A model generated the notes under the pieces. The model was not told the origin of the DNA. It made no database searches and saw only the letters and a program-made list of their open reading frames with translations. Of a DNA stretch of 64,000 nt, positions 28,202 through 36,972 are shown piece by piece (the stretch's first letter is position 1; each line of letters opens with the position of its first letter). Both the position numbers and the translations under genes were made by a program. Origin of the DNA: an uncultured Dokdonia sp. (lineage in GTDB: Bacteria; Bacteroidota; Bacteroidia; Flavobacteriales; Flavobacteriaceae); contig NZ_CANLNH010000003.1 of NCBI RefSeq assembly GCF_947492535.1, positions 186,001 through 250,000 on the forward strand. Reading direction: 5' to 3'.

Positions 28202-30958
28202 TTAGAGTCGTTCGTCTGGAGCACGACGTTTATCGTATTTTATATCTCTTAATAAGTTTCCTTTAATTCCAATAAAGAAGTTCCAAGAAGATCGATTACT
28301 AAAAGGAACCCAATTAAATCGTAAGTTCCAGCTTTCTAAGTCTCGACCAAATTGTAAGGAAGTAAATGTAAAACCAGGATTTGCTAAATCATATCCAGAA
28401 GAACCACCTACAGTCCAACGTTTTCCAAGTTCTATATCTCCACTAAAAACAAGAGAATGAGATCCAATATTATTTTGTCGGGCACTATTTACATAACTCA
28501 CTTCGTAAGAAACTCTTAGATTCCATGGGATTTTGAAGTTATAGAATTCTACTTCCTGTTCTTCTTGATCTTCATCATCTTCAGGTAACCCATTACTATT
28601 ACCTGTAATATCTACACCGCCTCCAAATAAGTTATCAGGTCTTCCTCCTGCAGCAAATGTTTGATTTTGGGTACGGTCGGTTTCCCTGTTTTTATCTTTG
28701 TTTCTTTCAAAATCTTTACTGGAAAAGTTATATCCAAAATTTGCACGTGCTCCAGTGATTCTAAAAAGACTTCCGCCATTATTAATATTTAAGGTATTAA
28801 TACGTCTGTTATTGCTATTTAAAGCATATATATCGAGACCAGCACTAAAGTTAATTTCAAGCTTGTTATCGATAATAGGAATGGCACCACTTACCGATAT
28901 AGGAGCTAGTCTTAGACTATCTGCAGTGATATTATAAGCAGTTCTAAGGTTTAAGTTTCGTAATAATGTAATCTTCCTATATTCTTCTGTAGCGGAGGTA
29001 TCTTTATCTTTGACTTTTGCTTCTACAACATTGCTGAGACTTAATGATAAGGAGGCATTTTTTCGATTACTAGGAGCGCCTAACGGACTACCGTCAAAAC
29101 GAGAGAATTCCACTTCTTCTGTTGGTTCTATAGCTGTAGGGTCATTGGGGTCTGGAATTAAAAGCGTTTCAAAAAACTGATCAAAAGCAGGGGTGTAACT
29201 TATACCAATATTTGGACGTACCACATGCCGTATGGATTCTATTTTACTTCCCTTTTTAAAATTAAAAAAACCATAAATAGTTGTACCTAAACTAGCGCTT
29301 GTACCATAAGTTCTGTAGGAATCTATGCCATTAATGGTGTCTCTTACAATCTCTCTACCTTCAACTCTTTGATCTATCGTCTTAAAAACAGTATTTTCTG
29401 TATAATTAGCACTTAACGTGGCACTTATATATTTTGCAATTTTAAAGTTGGTAGAAATAGGAATAGTCTGTTGTATACTAGAACGTCCATCTCTAAACAT
29501 CTCTGAAGTAAAAAACAGGCTATCTGTTGTTGTATATTGATTATTTGCTCGTAATGAGTAATTAAGGTTAATGTTTTGAAAAATTCCCTTTTTAGATCCG
29601 CTTTTAGGAGCAAATGGAAATATACGATCTACATTTACTTGTGCAGACGGCAGTGTTAAGTTGATTACCTCCGTTTGCGAATTCTGTGAGTGTGTCGCAG
29701 CAACTGTAACATTAACAGGTGTTTTTCCAGTAAACGTACGTGAATAAGATACGGAAGAACTAAAGTTGTTGGTTAAGAAATTACCTGTATTACTTTGATT
29801 AAGTGATTGCTGAAAGAAGTTACTACTTCCTAAATTTACAGAAGCAGAAAACCTGCTATTTGGGCTTGCTTTCGCATCTTGTGTATGATTCCAGCGTATA
29901 TTATAGGTGTTACTTTCTGAAAAATCGGGGAGTCCTCGCTCACTTGCTAGGATCTTTTCAAAGTTAAAACTCAATCTACCATTAAATCGATATCGTAGTC
30001 TATAATCAGAATCTGCTCGTAATGCATAACTTCCATTCGTATAATAATCTCCAGTAACGGCGAGGTTATAATAATCACTAAGGGCAAAATAATAGCCTCC
30101 ATTTTGCAAGAAATACCCTCGTTGTCTCGTTTCTCCAGGACTCGGAATAATAAAACCAGAAACACTTTGTTGCTTATCTAATGGGAAAAATGCAAAGGGC
30201 AATCCAATAGGAGTAGGTACATCTGCAATGTACATATTGGTAAGGCCAGTAACCAGTTTTTGACCTGGGACAAATTTTACTTTACGTGCATAAAAATAAT
30301 ATTCAGGATCATCTAAGTTTTTACTGGTTGTGATCTTTACATTACTCATGAATACCACAGAGTCATTTACACGTTTGCTAATTTCAGATTTTAAGTTAAT
30401 TTCCTGACCATTAGCACCTTCGACCCTAGATCCGTAAATCAAAGCCTTTTCTGAATCAAAATTAAATTTGATAGAATCGGGTACGACCTCATTGTCTCCC
30501 TGCTTAAAAACAGGTATTTGTGTATAGACGCCACTAGAATCTTTTACTCCTTTAGCAAAAACAGTATTCTTTTCATAATCCAAAATAATCTCTCCTGCAT
30601 TTATTTGGATATCCTCATATGTTACTTCAGCTTCATTATACAAGAATATTTTTTTCTTACTTCGGCTGATACGTTCGTAATCTGTCGCTTTATACGTTAC
30701 TTTATCAGTAAGTGCTTCTTTTTTTACTTTTATAGAATCGGTACGTACACTGTCTATTACTACTCTAGTTGTGTCATTAGGCGTTTGCTTTCGCGAAAGC
30801 GCATCCAGCGGCTGTTCAATTGCTTTGATTTTAATAGAGTCTTCCTTCGATGCAGGTATGGCATTATTGTTGGATGGAAACTCCTGTGCTGTCATCAAAA
30901 ATGGACATAGCATGGATAGGCAAATAAGTAAAGAAAGGTGTACAGTTTTTGTTTGCAA
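28202..30958 (-). CDS. lptD: LptD-like LPS-assembly outer-membrane protein
   Basis: Large outer-membrane protein expected to insert lipopolysaccharide into the outer leaflet, with an OstA-like N-terminal domain and a C-terminal barrel. From the TTG at 30958 it has 918 residues and a signal peptide (MQTKTVHLSLLICLSMLCPFL). The OstA-like part includes NAGEIILDYEKNTVFAKG near 125. The later half is rich in alternating aromatic strands such as NIRWNHTQDA and WNFFIGIKGN. An ATG at 31069 adds 37 residues, but a -7 element (31003-31010) and a 16-bp palindrome (31072-31087) lie in that stretch, so I prefer 30958. Bacteroidota LptD diverges from the E. coli protein. Confidence 0.82.
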   Translation of the reverse strand: MQTKTVHLSLLICLSMLCPFLMTAQEFPSNNNAIPASKEDSIKIKAIEQPLDALSRKQTPNDTTRVVIDSVRTDSIKVKKEALTDKVTYKATDYERISRSKKKIFLYNEAEVTYEDIQINAGEIILDYEKNTVFAKGVKDSSGVYTQIPVFKQGDNEVVPDSIKFNFDSEKALIYGSRVEGANGQEINLKSEISKRVNDSVVFMSNVKITTSKNLDDPEYYFYARKVKFVPGQKLVTGLTNMYIADVPTPIGLPFAFFPLDKQQSVSGFIIPSPGETRQRGYFLQNGGYYFALSDYYNLAVTGDYYTNGSYALRADSDYRLRYRFNGRLSFNFEKILASERGLPDFSESNTYNIRWNHTQDAKASPNSRFSASVNLGSSNFFQQSLNQSNTGNFLTNNFSSSVSYSRTFTGKTPVNVTVAATHSQNSQTEVINLTLPSAQVNVDRIFPFAPKSGSKKGIFQNINLNYSLRANNQYTTTDSLFFTSEMFRDGRSSIQQTIPISTNFKIAKYISATLSANYTENTVFKTIDQRVEGREIVRDTINGIDSYRTYGTSASLGTTIYGFFNFKKGSKIESIRHVVRPNIGISYTPAFDQFFETLLIPDPNDPTAIEPTEEVEFSRFDGSPLGAPSNRKNASLSLSLSNVVEAKVKDKDTSATEEYRKITLLRNLNLRTAYNITADSLRLAPISVSGAIPIIDNKLEINFSAGLDIYALNSNNRRINTLNINNGGSLFRITGARANFGYNFSSKDFERNKDKNRETDRTQNQTFAAGGRPDNLFGGGVDITGNSNGLPEDDEDQEEQEVEFYNFKIPWNLRVSYEVSYVNSARQNNIGSHSLVFSGDIELGKRWTVGGSSGYDLANPGFTFTSLQFGRDLESWNLRFNWVPFSNRSSWNFFIGIKGNLLRDIKYDKRRAPDERL
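30787..30800. repeat. GCTTTCGCGAAAGC palindrome inside lptD
   Basis: Perfect copy near the N-terminus of LptD. It is read as Leu-Ser-Arg-Lys, a different frame from the AFAKA copies. Confidence 0.9.
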
Positions 30959-31002
30959 TGCGATTAATCCTATTTTTGTGTGACAAGCATCATTTAAAGT
31001 GC

Positions 31003-31010
31003 CAAAATTA
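31003..31010 (-). promoter_or_regulatory. Putative -7 element of lptD (TAATTTTG on minus strand)
   Basis: TAnnTTTG match about 45 bases upstream of the TTG at 30958. A TTG about 24 bases farther upstream could be a loose -33 box. Confidence 0.45.
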
Positions 31011-31071
31011 CATATATTTTTTCGGGTTGAAACCCAATTCTTGTAATTTTGAAAATAACCAGTAAACAATT

Positions 31072-31087
31072 TACGTTAGCTAACGTA
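31072..31087. promoter_or_regulatory. 16-bp perfect palindrome TACGTTAGCTAACGTA
   Basis: Lies in the divergent spacer between lptD and the amidase gene, about 60 bases upstream of the lptD -7 element. It is shaped like a dimeric regulator site. Confidence 0.4.
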
Positions 31088-31145
31088 TATTCTATATAAT
31101 AATACTGCTAACTAACGCTTAAAAGATTAGATTTTGATAAAAAGG

Positions 31146-32264
31146 ATGCGTAATTTGATTTCATTTAGTATTTATTTAACGCTACTCTTTAGTTTTGTTA
31201 ATGTAAATGCGACTTCTTTAACACAAACTCCACCTAAAAAAAAGTTTAAAGTAGTCCTTGATGCTGGTCATGGAGGGAAAGATCATGGAAAACCTTCTAA
31301 AGCGGGATCACCAGAAAAAGATATTGCCCTTAAAATTGTATTGGCTCTTGGAAAAGAACTTGAGAAAAATAAGGATATAGAGGTTATTTACACACGTAAA
31401 AAAGATGTCTTTATAGATTTACACGAAAGAGGTAAAATTGCAAATAAAGCCGAAGCAGACTTATTTATATCTGTACATTGTAATGCACACACCTCACAAG
31501 CCTATGGAGCAGAAACATATGTTTTAGGGTTACATCGTAATGAAACCAATCTCAATGTTGCAAAAGCAGAAAATGCCGTAGTTTTTTTAGAAGAAAATTA
31601 TGAAGAGACCTACTCACAGTATGACTTGAATTCTCCAGAATCTGCAATTGGGCTAGAACTCATGCAAGAAGAATTTTTAGATCAAAGTGTATTTCTAGCG
31701 TCACTTGTTCAAGATAACTTTAGAGAAAAATTAAAACGAAAAGATAGAAGTGTAAAACAAGCGGGATTTATTGTACTGCATCAAACAGTAATGCCTAGCA
31801 TTTTAATAGAAACAGGTTTTATCACAAATACACAAGAACGAAAATATCTGAATTCTTCAAATGGACAGTTGGCATTAGCAAATGCTATCGCCACGGCTGT
31901 CAATTCCTATAAAGACAAAGTATTTAGTTATTTAGATAATGAAATTATAGCAGGAGGCGAAACTGTCGTAGCAGAAGTTAAAAATGAAGAGCCAGATAAA
32001 ATTATAGAAGGCGTTACTTTTAAAGTACAATTAGCTGCAAGTAAAAGAAAATTAGCCACTAAACCTTACAATTTTAAAGGGCTCAAAGAGATCTCACGAT
32101 TGAAAAAAGGAAAAGTATATAAGTATTACTATGGTGCTACGTCAAATTATACAGAAATTAAAAGAAAATTAGAAGAAGCAAAAGCAAATGGGTACACAAC
32201 TGCTTTTATAGTATCTTTTGAAAAGAATAATATTCAAGTGCCATTAAAGCAAGTGTTAAATTAA
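31146..32264 (+). CDS. N-acetylmuramoyl-L-alanine amidase (Amidase_3)
   Basis: Periplasmic zinc amidase that removes stem peptides from MurNAc, used in cell separation. From the ATG at 31146 it starts with a signal-like segment (MRNLISFSIYLTLLFSFVNVNA). The Amidase_3 domain spans about 30-260. Zinc ligands are visible: His in LDAGHGGKDHG, Glu in GSPEKDIALK and His in SVHCNAH; the catalytic Glu is in LIETGFITN. The last 90 residues (from about 280) form a SPOR-like tail (FKVQLAASKRK, KGKVYKYYYG) that may bind denuded glycan at septa. A TTG 12 bases upstream is possible. mlaD follows 62 bases on. Confidence 0.92.
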   Translation: MRNLISFSIYLTLLFSFVNVNATSLTQTPPKKKFKVVLDAGHGGKDHGKPSKAGSPEKDIALKIVLALGKELEKNKDIEVIYTRKKDVFIDLHERGKIANKAEADLFISVHCNAHTSQAYGAETYVLGLHRNETNLNVAKAENAVVFLEENYEETYSQYDLNSPESAIGLELMQEEFLDQSVFLASLVQDNFREKLKRKDRSVKQAGFIVLHQTVMPSILIETGFITNTQERKYLNSSNGQLALANAIATAVNSYKDKVFSYLDNEIIAGGETVVAEVKNEEPDKIIEGVTFKVQLAASKRKLATKPYNFKGLKEISRLKKGKVYKYYYGATSNYTEIKRKLEEAKANGYTTAFIVSFEKNNIQVPLKQVLN

Positions 32265-32326
32265 TAGCTCCTTAAAGCGAGGGTTCTTATTAAATTCCTA
32301 CATTTGTTTCCTGTATAAAACACTAT

Positions 32327-33277
32327 ATGCTTAAAATTTCTAAAGAAGTCAGAACTGGAATACTAGCAATCATTGCACTAGTGATTGTTATTGGAGGCTA
32401 TAATTATCTTAAAGGCCAAAATTTATTAGATAAAAACAGAAATTTTTATGCCTTATATGATAATGTAGAAGGACTTACGCCTGGAGCCAATGTTACAATT
32501 AATGGATTGACCGTTGGAAAAGTAATTTCAATTGAATTTGCAGACAAAGCAGGAATGTTGAAAGTACATTTTAATGTAGTGAGTGATTTTGAATTTTCAA
32601 ACAAGAGTATTGCAAAAGTATATGGTATAGGTTTTATAAGTGGTAAGAACCTAGCGATTGTTCCTAATTATGATGGGCCACTCGCTAAAGATGGGGATAC
32701 ACTTCCTTCCGAGATTGATAATGGAATTATGGAACTGGTTACTGAACGATTAGAGCCATTACAAGCGGTTATAGAATCTGCGATTAATGATACAGACTCC
32801 CTTGTAAAGTCTGTAAATACGGTTTTAGATAAGGATACTCAGAAAAATTTAAAAGAGGCTGTTGCAAATTTTGCAGTTATTTCTAGGGAGTTAAAGACGA
32901 CTTCTAGATCGATGAATGGTCTTTTGGCAGACAATAAAGAGAAACTTACAGGGACAATATCTAATTTTGAAGAGATTTCCAATAATTTTGCAAAGCTATC
33001 AGATTCACTTTCTCAAGTTGAAATAGGTACTTTGATATCAAATTTTGAAAACTTGGCGGCAGATTTTGAAGGAATCGCAAATAATCTTAAATCTGGTAAA
33101 GGAACGGCTGGAAAGCTTTTGCAGGATGACCAAGTTTATGTAAATTTGGAACGTACCACAAAACAGATGGAATTGTTGCTACAGGATATGAGATTACATC
33201 CTAAGCGATATGTACATTTCTCGCTGTTTGGCAAAAAACCAAAGGAGTATAATCCACCTAAAGATTCGTTACGTTAG
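32327..33277 (+). CDS. MlaD family (MCE-domain) lipid-transport protein
   Basis: Periplasmic substrate-binding subunit of an MCE-type lipid ABC transporter that moves phospholipids between membranes. The 316 residues begin with a membrane anchor (GILAIIALVIVIGGYNYL, about 11-28). The MCE domain, about 37-115, includes YALYDNVEGLTPGANVTING and LTVGKVISIEF. A helical or coiled region follows (about 140-300) with ISNFEEISNNFAKLSDSLSQ. The ATPase and permease partners are not in the window. It sits between the amidase and an Fe-S protein, an order I associate with Flavobacteriaceae. Confidence 0.92.
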   Translation: MLKISKEVRTGILAIIALVIVIGGYNYLKGQNLLDKNRNFYALYDNVEGLTPGANVTINGLTVGKVISIEFADKAGMLKVHFNVVSDFEFSNKSIAKVYGIGFISGKNLAIVPNYDGPLAKDGDTLPSEIDNGIMELVTERLEPLQAVIESAINDTDSLVKSVNTVLDKDTQKNLKEAVANFAVISRELKTTSRSMNGLLADNKEKLTGTISNFEEISNNFAKLSDSLSQVEIGTLISNFENLAADFEGIANNLKSGKGTAGKLLQDDQVYVNLERTTKQMELLLQDMRLHPKRYVHFSLFGKKPKEYNPPKDSLR

Positions 33278-33298
33278 GTGGGATACTAACTAACGATT

Positions 33299-34633
33299 AT
33301 GCAATACATACCTAATATTCTATTTTTAATAATCCTTGTTTTAGGGATTGGTTTTTTTACAAAAAACATTAAGAAGCTATTTCGTAATATCAAACTCGGA
33401 AGAGACATTGATAGAACAGATAATAAACCATTGCGCTGGCGTAATATGGCAAAAATTGCCTTAGGGCAATATAAAATGGTAAAACGTCCTATTTCAGGAA
33501 TACTCCACGTTGTTGTCTATGTAGGCTTTATCATTATTAATATTGAAGTTTTAGAAATTATCATAGACGGACTCTTTGGGACGCATAGAATTTTTGGTTT
33601 CTTAGGTGGTTTTTATGATTTCTTAATTGGTAGTTTTGAAATATTAGCCTTTCTTGTTTTTGTAGCTGTTGTTATATTCTGGATTCGTCGTAATGTAATA
33701 CGAATTAAACGTTTCTTAAATCCAGAAATGAAAGGATGGCCCAAAATGGATGGAAATTTAATCCTCTATTTTGAAATGGTATTGATGACACTTTTCTTAG
33801 TCATGAATGCTGCAGATTTACAATTACAAATACTTGGAGCAGATCATTATGCTTCTGAAAGTGGTTTAGTTGGTGCTTTTCCTATTAGTCAGTATATAGC
33901 TCCTTTATTTGAAGGAATGTCAGAATCATCACTTATCATTTTAGAGCGTGGTGCTTGGTGGGTACATATTATTGGGATTTTAGTATTCTTAAATTACCTA
34001 TACTATTCTAAGCATTTACATATTTTATTAGCGTTTCCTAATACGTGGTATGCTAAATTAAAACCTAAAGGAGAGTTAGATAATTTGGATGCAGTTACTA
34101 AAGAAGTGATGCTTATGATGGATCCTAATGCAGATCCTTTTGCAGCACCTGCAGAAGATGAAGGAGATCCAGAAAAGTTTGGAGCTAGTGATGTATTAGA
34201 TTTAAACTGGGTACAGCTTATGAACTCATATAGTTGTACAGAATGTGGGCGTTGTACAAGTGAATGTCCAGCTAATCAAACAGGTAAAAAATTGTCTCCT
34301 CGTAAGATCATGATGGATACACGAGATCGTTTAGAAGACGTAAGTAAAAATATAGACCAGAATGGAAATTTTCAGCCAGATGGGAAGCAACTTTTAGATG
34401 ATTATATCAGTAAAGAAGAATTATGGGCATGTACTACCTGTAATGCATGTGTAGAAGCATGTCCTATAGGAATTGACCCATTAAGTATTATTTTGGATAT
34501 GCGTCGTTACATGGTTATGGAAGAGAGTGCAGCACCAAGTGATCTTAATAATGCAATGACTAATATTGAAAATAATGGGGCTCCTTGGCCATTTAACCAA
34601 ATGGATAGGGCAAATTGGATTAATGAAAGCTAA
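33299..34633 (+). CDS. Membrane (Fe-S)-binding oxidoreductase subunit, heterodisulfide-reductase-like
   Basis: A 444-residue electron-transfer protein with several N-terminal membrane helices (about 4-21, 64-90, 105-128, 152-172, 222-245) and a C-terminal double 4Fe-4S domain. The clusters are CTECGRCTSECP (about 313-324) and CTTCNACVEACP (about 378-389). The layout matches fused HdrC-like/cytochrome-b-like proteins that take electrons to or from quinones. Its likely partner is the CCG-domain protein at 35503. The natural substrate is unknown. The next gene overlaps its last 11 bases. Confidence 0.85.
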   Translation: MQYIPNILFLIILVLGIGFFTKNIKKLFRNIKLGRDIDRTDNKPLRWRNMAKIALGQYKMVKRPISGILHVVVYVGFIIINIEVLEIIIDGLFGTHRIFGFLGGFYDFLIGSFEILAFLVFVAVVIFWIRRNVIRIKRFLNPEMKGWPKMDGNLILYFEMVLMTLFLVMNAADLQLQILGADHYASESGLVGAFPISQYIAPLFEGMSESSLIILERGAWWVHIIGILVFLNYLYYSKHLHILLAFPNTWYAKLKPKGELDNLDAVTKEVMLMMDPNADPFAAPAEDEGDPEKFGASDVLDLNWVQLMNSYSCTECGRCTSECPANQTGKKLSPRKIMMDTRDRLEDVSKNIDQNGNFQPDGKQLLDDYISKEELWACTTCNACVEACPIGIDPLSIILDMRRYMVMEESAAPSDLNNAMTNIENNGAPWPFNQMDRANWINES

Positions 34634-34946
34634 ATACATTGTCATACTATTTTTCTTAAGTTTCCCTTTTTTAGGAAATGCCCAACGTAGTTGGAGAGAA
34701 GATAGCTTGCAATTTAAAGTCTATACACGTGTGTATTTTAATAAGCAAGAACAAATAGACTCTGTAAAAGTGCAAAAAATACTATGTGACTATTGCTCTC
34801 AAAAACAAGTATTAGCCTTGTCTGAACAAGCATTATTTCGAACACGAATGGATCTTAATGATCCGAATTTGAAAAAAAAGGGAGTCCATGTGCAGGCTCA
34901 TTATATAAGAATAAGTAAAAAAGATTTTCAATCAATCAATCAATAA
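34623..34946 (+). CDS. Hypothetical secreted protein, 107 aa
   Basis: From the ATG at 34623 the N-terminus is a clear signal peptide (MKAKYIVILFFLSFPFLGNAQ). The start overlaps the stop of the upstream Fe-S gene by 11 bases, indicating translational coupling. The mature part of about 87 residues has two Cys (LCDYCSQKQ) and is charged. I recognise no family. A longer in-frame reading from 34566 would lose the signal peptide and is unlikely. Confidence 0.7.
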   Translation: MKAKYIVILFFLSFPFLGNAQRSWREDSLQFKVYTRVYFNKQEQIDSVKVQKILCDYCSQKQVLALSEQALFRTRMDLNDPNLKKKGVHVQAHYIRISKKDFQSINQ

Positions 34947-34961
34947 CAATTAATCTAAGAG

Positions 34962-35396
34962 ATGAAAAAGGAAGACGTAGAGAAATTATTAAGCGAGAAG
35001 TTAGAAGATGGTGAACATGTAAGTCCAGTGTTGCCAGACGGAATGAAGAATTATCTCATAGATATAGATGGAACTATTTGTGATGATATTCCAAATGAAG
35101 AGCCAGAACGTATGCTTACGGCACAAGTATATCCAGATGCTTTAAAAACATTAAACAATTGGTATGATCAAGGCCATATTATTTGCTTCTTTACATCTCG
35201 TACAGAAGAACATAGAGGATATACTGAAACGTGGTTAAAACAACACGGATTTAAATATCACAGTCTATTAATGGGCAAACCTAGAGGAGGAAATTACCAT
35301 TGGATAGATAATCATTTGGTAAAGGCAACCAGGTATAAAGGGAAGTTTACAGAATTAGTAGATAAAGAAGTAACCATCCAAGTTTTTGAAGATTAG
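34962..35396 (+). CDS. HAD-like phosphatase-fold protein, 144 aa
   Basis: Small HAD-superfamily-like protein. Motif I is LIDIDGTICDD (about 25-35) with the nucleophile Asp, motif II is ICFFTSRTEEHRGY with Ser/Thr near 70-71, a Lys lies in MGKPRGGNYHW, and HWIDNH gives the later acidic motif. Related Flavobacteriaceae proteins are sometimes called phosphoheptose isomerase, which the motifs do not support. It starts 15 bases after the secreted protein, so it is probably in the same operon. The substrate is unknown. Confidence 0.75.
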   Translation: MKKEDVEKLLSEKLEDGEHVSPVLPDGMKNYLIDIDGTICDDIPNEEPERMLTAQVYPDALKTLNNWYDQGHIICFFTSRTEEHRGYTETWLKQHGFKYHSLLMGKPRGGNYHWIDNHLVKATRYKGKFTELVDKEVTIQVFED

Positions 35397-35410
35397 AAGA
35401 TAATAATTTC

Positions 35411-35456
35411 GCTTTCGCGAAATCGAACTTGTGAGATTTGCCTGCCGGTAGGCAGG
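35411..35456. repeat. Composite repeat: decayed CTTTCGCGAAA palindrome plus CCTGCCGGTAGGCAGG
   Basis: A near copy of the window palindrome (35411-35424) stands 16 bases from a 16-base inverted repeat (35441-35456) in the short spacer before the CCG-domain gene. The same pair of elements occurs at 1839-1866. Confidence 0.6.
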
Positions 35457-35502
35457 TTCAATACTACAGGGAGAGCGAAGCGTTAAAGTTGAAACACACA
35501 TT

Positions 35503-36294
35503 ATGAGTGAACCACTAAGAGTACCTACCATGGCCGAATATATGGCGCAAGGCAAGCAACCAGAAGTATTATTTTGGGTTGGTTGTTCAGGTAGTTTTGA
35601 TGATAGAGCAAAAAAAATAACAAAAGCCTTTGCTCGTATTTTAAATAAAGCTAATGTCGATTTTGCCGTATTAGGAGCAGAAGAAAGCTGTACAGGAGAT
35701 CCTGCAAAAAGAGCTGGAAATGAATTTCTTTTCCAGATGCAAGCAGTAATGAACATCGAAGTGCTTAATGGATATGAAGTAAAAAAGATAGTAACAGCTT
35801 GCCCACATTGTTTTAATACAATTAAGAACGAGTACCCTTCTTTAGGCGGCACCTATGAAGTAGTACATCATACACAGTTTTTAAAATCATTACTTGAAGA
35901 TGGTCGTCTTAAAGTAGAAGGAGGTAAGTTTAAAGGAAAACGTATCACTTTTCACGATCCTTGTTACTTAGGAAGAGCAAACAATGTGTATGAAGCACCA
36001 CGTGATTTACTACGTAAGTTAGAAGTAGAACTTGTAGAAATGCGTAAGTGTAAAACAAATGGACTTTGTTGTGGGGCAGGAGGTGCGCAAATGTTTAAAG
36101 AACCCGAGCCAGGAAATAAAGATGTTAATGTAGAGCGTACAGAACAAGCTTTAGAAGTAAAGCCAGATATCATAGCAGCAGGTTGTCCGTTTTGTAATAC
36201 CATGATGACAGATGGTATTAAAAACAAAGAAAAAGAAGATAGTATCGAAGTAATGGATGTAGCAGAGATGATCGCTTCTGCTGAAGAACTTTAA
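35503..36294 (+). CDS. CCG-domain (Fe-S) protein, heterodisulfide reductase subunit B-like
   Basis: A 263-residue cytosolic protein with two CCG-type repeats: CSGSFDDR (about 28) then CPHCFNTIKNEYP (about 100-112), and HDPCYLGRANNVYEAPRDLL then CCGAGGAQMF (about 188). A later GCPFCNTMM is also typical. Such domains bind a non-cubane or 4Fe-4S centre and work with an HdrC-like partner, which here is the membrane Fe-S protein at 33299. The electron donor and acceptor are not apparent. The small membrane-protein gene at 36304 follows after 9 bases. Confidence 0.9.
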   Translation: MSEPLRVPTMAEYMAQGKQPEVLFWVGCSGSFDDRAKKITKAFARILNKANVDFAVLGAEESCTGDPAKRAGNEFLFQMQAVMNIEVLNGYEVKKIVTACPHCFNTIKNEYPSLGGTYEVVHHTQFLKSLLEDGRLKVEGGKFKGKRITFHDPCYLGRANNVYEAPRDLLRKLEVELVEMRKCKTNGLCCGAGGAQMFKEPEPGNKDVNVERTEQALEVKPDIIAAGCPFCNTMMTDGIKNKEKEDSIEVMDVAEMIASAEEL

Positions 36295-36303
36295 TAGCTA
36301 TTT

Positions 36304-36438
36304 ATGAAAAAAGATAAAAGAAAAAGAAAATTCTCTTTTATTGATTTTATTGCTGCTCCCGGCGGACTCATTATCTTAATTATTATATGTAGACTTTTGT
36401 ATCGTTATTTTAAATACGATTCATTTAGTTTATTTTAA
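36304..36438 (+). CDS. Small membrane protein, 44 aa
   Basis: A short open frame 9 bases after the CCG-domain gene. It is a strongly basic start (MKKDKRKRKFSF), then one hydrophobic helix (IAAPGGLIILIIICRLLY, about 16-33) and a short aromatic tail. The positive-inside rule puts the N-terminus in the cytoplasm. Placement inside an operon and the classic small-membrane-protein layout support it as real. It may be a subunit or chaperone of the Fe-S membrane complex; this is a guess. Confidence 0.6.
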   Translation: MKKDKRKRKFSFIDFIAAPGGLIILIIICRLLYRYFKYDSFSLF

Positions 36439-36457
36439 AATAGAAACACTCTAGTAT

Positions 36458-36946
36458 ATGCTAGCAGATTTTAATACACTTCCTACTCAATCTAGAGTTT
36501 GGATATACCAAAGTGACACGAAATTTACAGAAGATCAAGTAACACAGTTGCGCAAAGATCTTACAACGTTTCTCACTTCTTGGACAGCGCATGGAGCTAG
36601 TCTTCAAGCTGGATTTGAGATTAAATACAATCGATTTATCATTATAGCATTAGATCAATCACAAGCATCTGCTAGTGGATGCTCTATAGATAGTCAAGTA
36701 CGTTTTATCCAAGCAATACAAGAAGATTTAGGCGTTGATTTATTAGATAAAATGAATGTTACGTATTATCAAAATGACCGTATTCATTATAAACCATTAA
36801 TGGACTTCAAAAAAATGGCTAAAGATGGTGCTGTCGGAAAAAAAACAATCGTCTTTAATAACTTAGTGACTAATTTAGAAGAGTATACCCATCATTGGGA
36901 AGTACCAGCTATTGAAAGCTGGCATAGTCGTTTTTTGCGAAAGTAA
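36458..36946 (+). CDS. Conserved protein often mislabelled ABC-transporter ATPase, 162 aa
   Basis: A 162-residue soluble protein beginning MLADFNTLPTQSRVWIYQSD and containing LTTFLTSWTAHGASLQAGFE and SASGCSIDSQVRFIQ. Similar Bacteroidota proteins carry the name ABC transporter ATPase, yet no Walker A or B motif is visible. The conserved-looking Cys in GCSID and the pattern of aromatic residues do not point to a known enzyme. It starts 20 bases after the small membrane protein and belongs to the same run of genes. No function proposed. Confidence 0.8.
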   Translation: MLADFNTLPTQSRVWIYQSDTKFTEDQVTQLRKDLTTFLTSWTAHGASLQAGFEIKYNRFIIIALDQSQASASGCSIDSQVRFIQAIQEDLGVDLLDKMNVTYYQNDRIHYKPLMDFKKMAKDGAVGKKTIVFNNLVTNLEEYTHHWEVPAIESWHSRFLRK

Positions 36947-36972
36947 AATATTGATGATAACATATATCAAGA

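Noticed and set aside
30959-31069. Longer LptD N-terminus from ATG 31069
   Set aside because: The promoter element lies inside it and the signal peptide begins right after the TTG at 30958.
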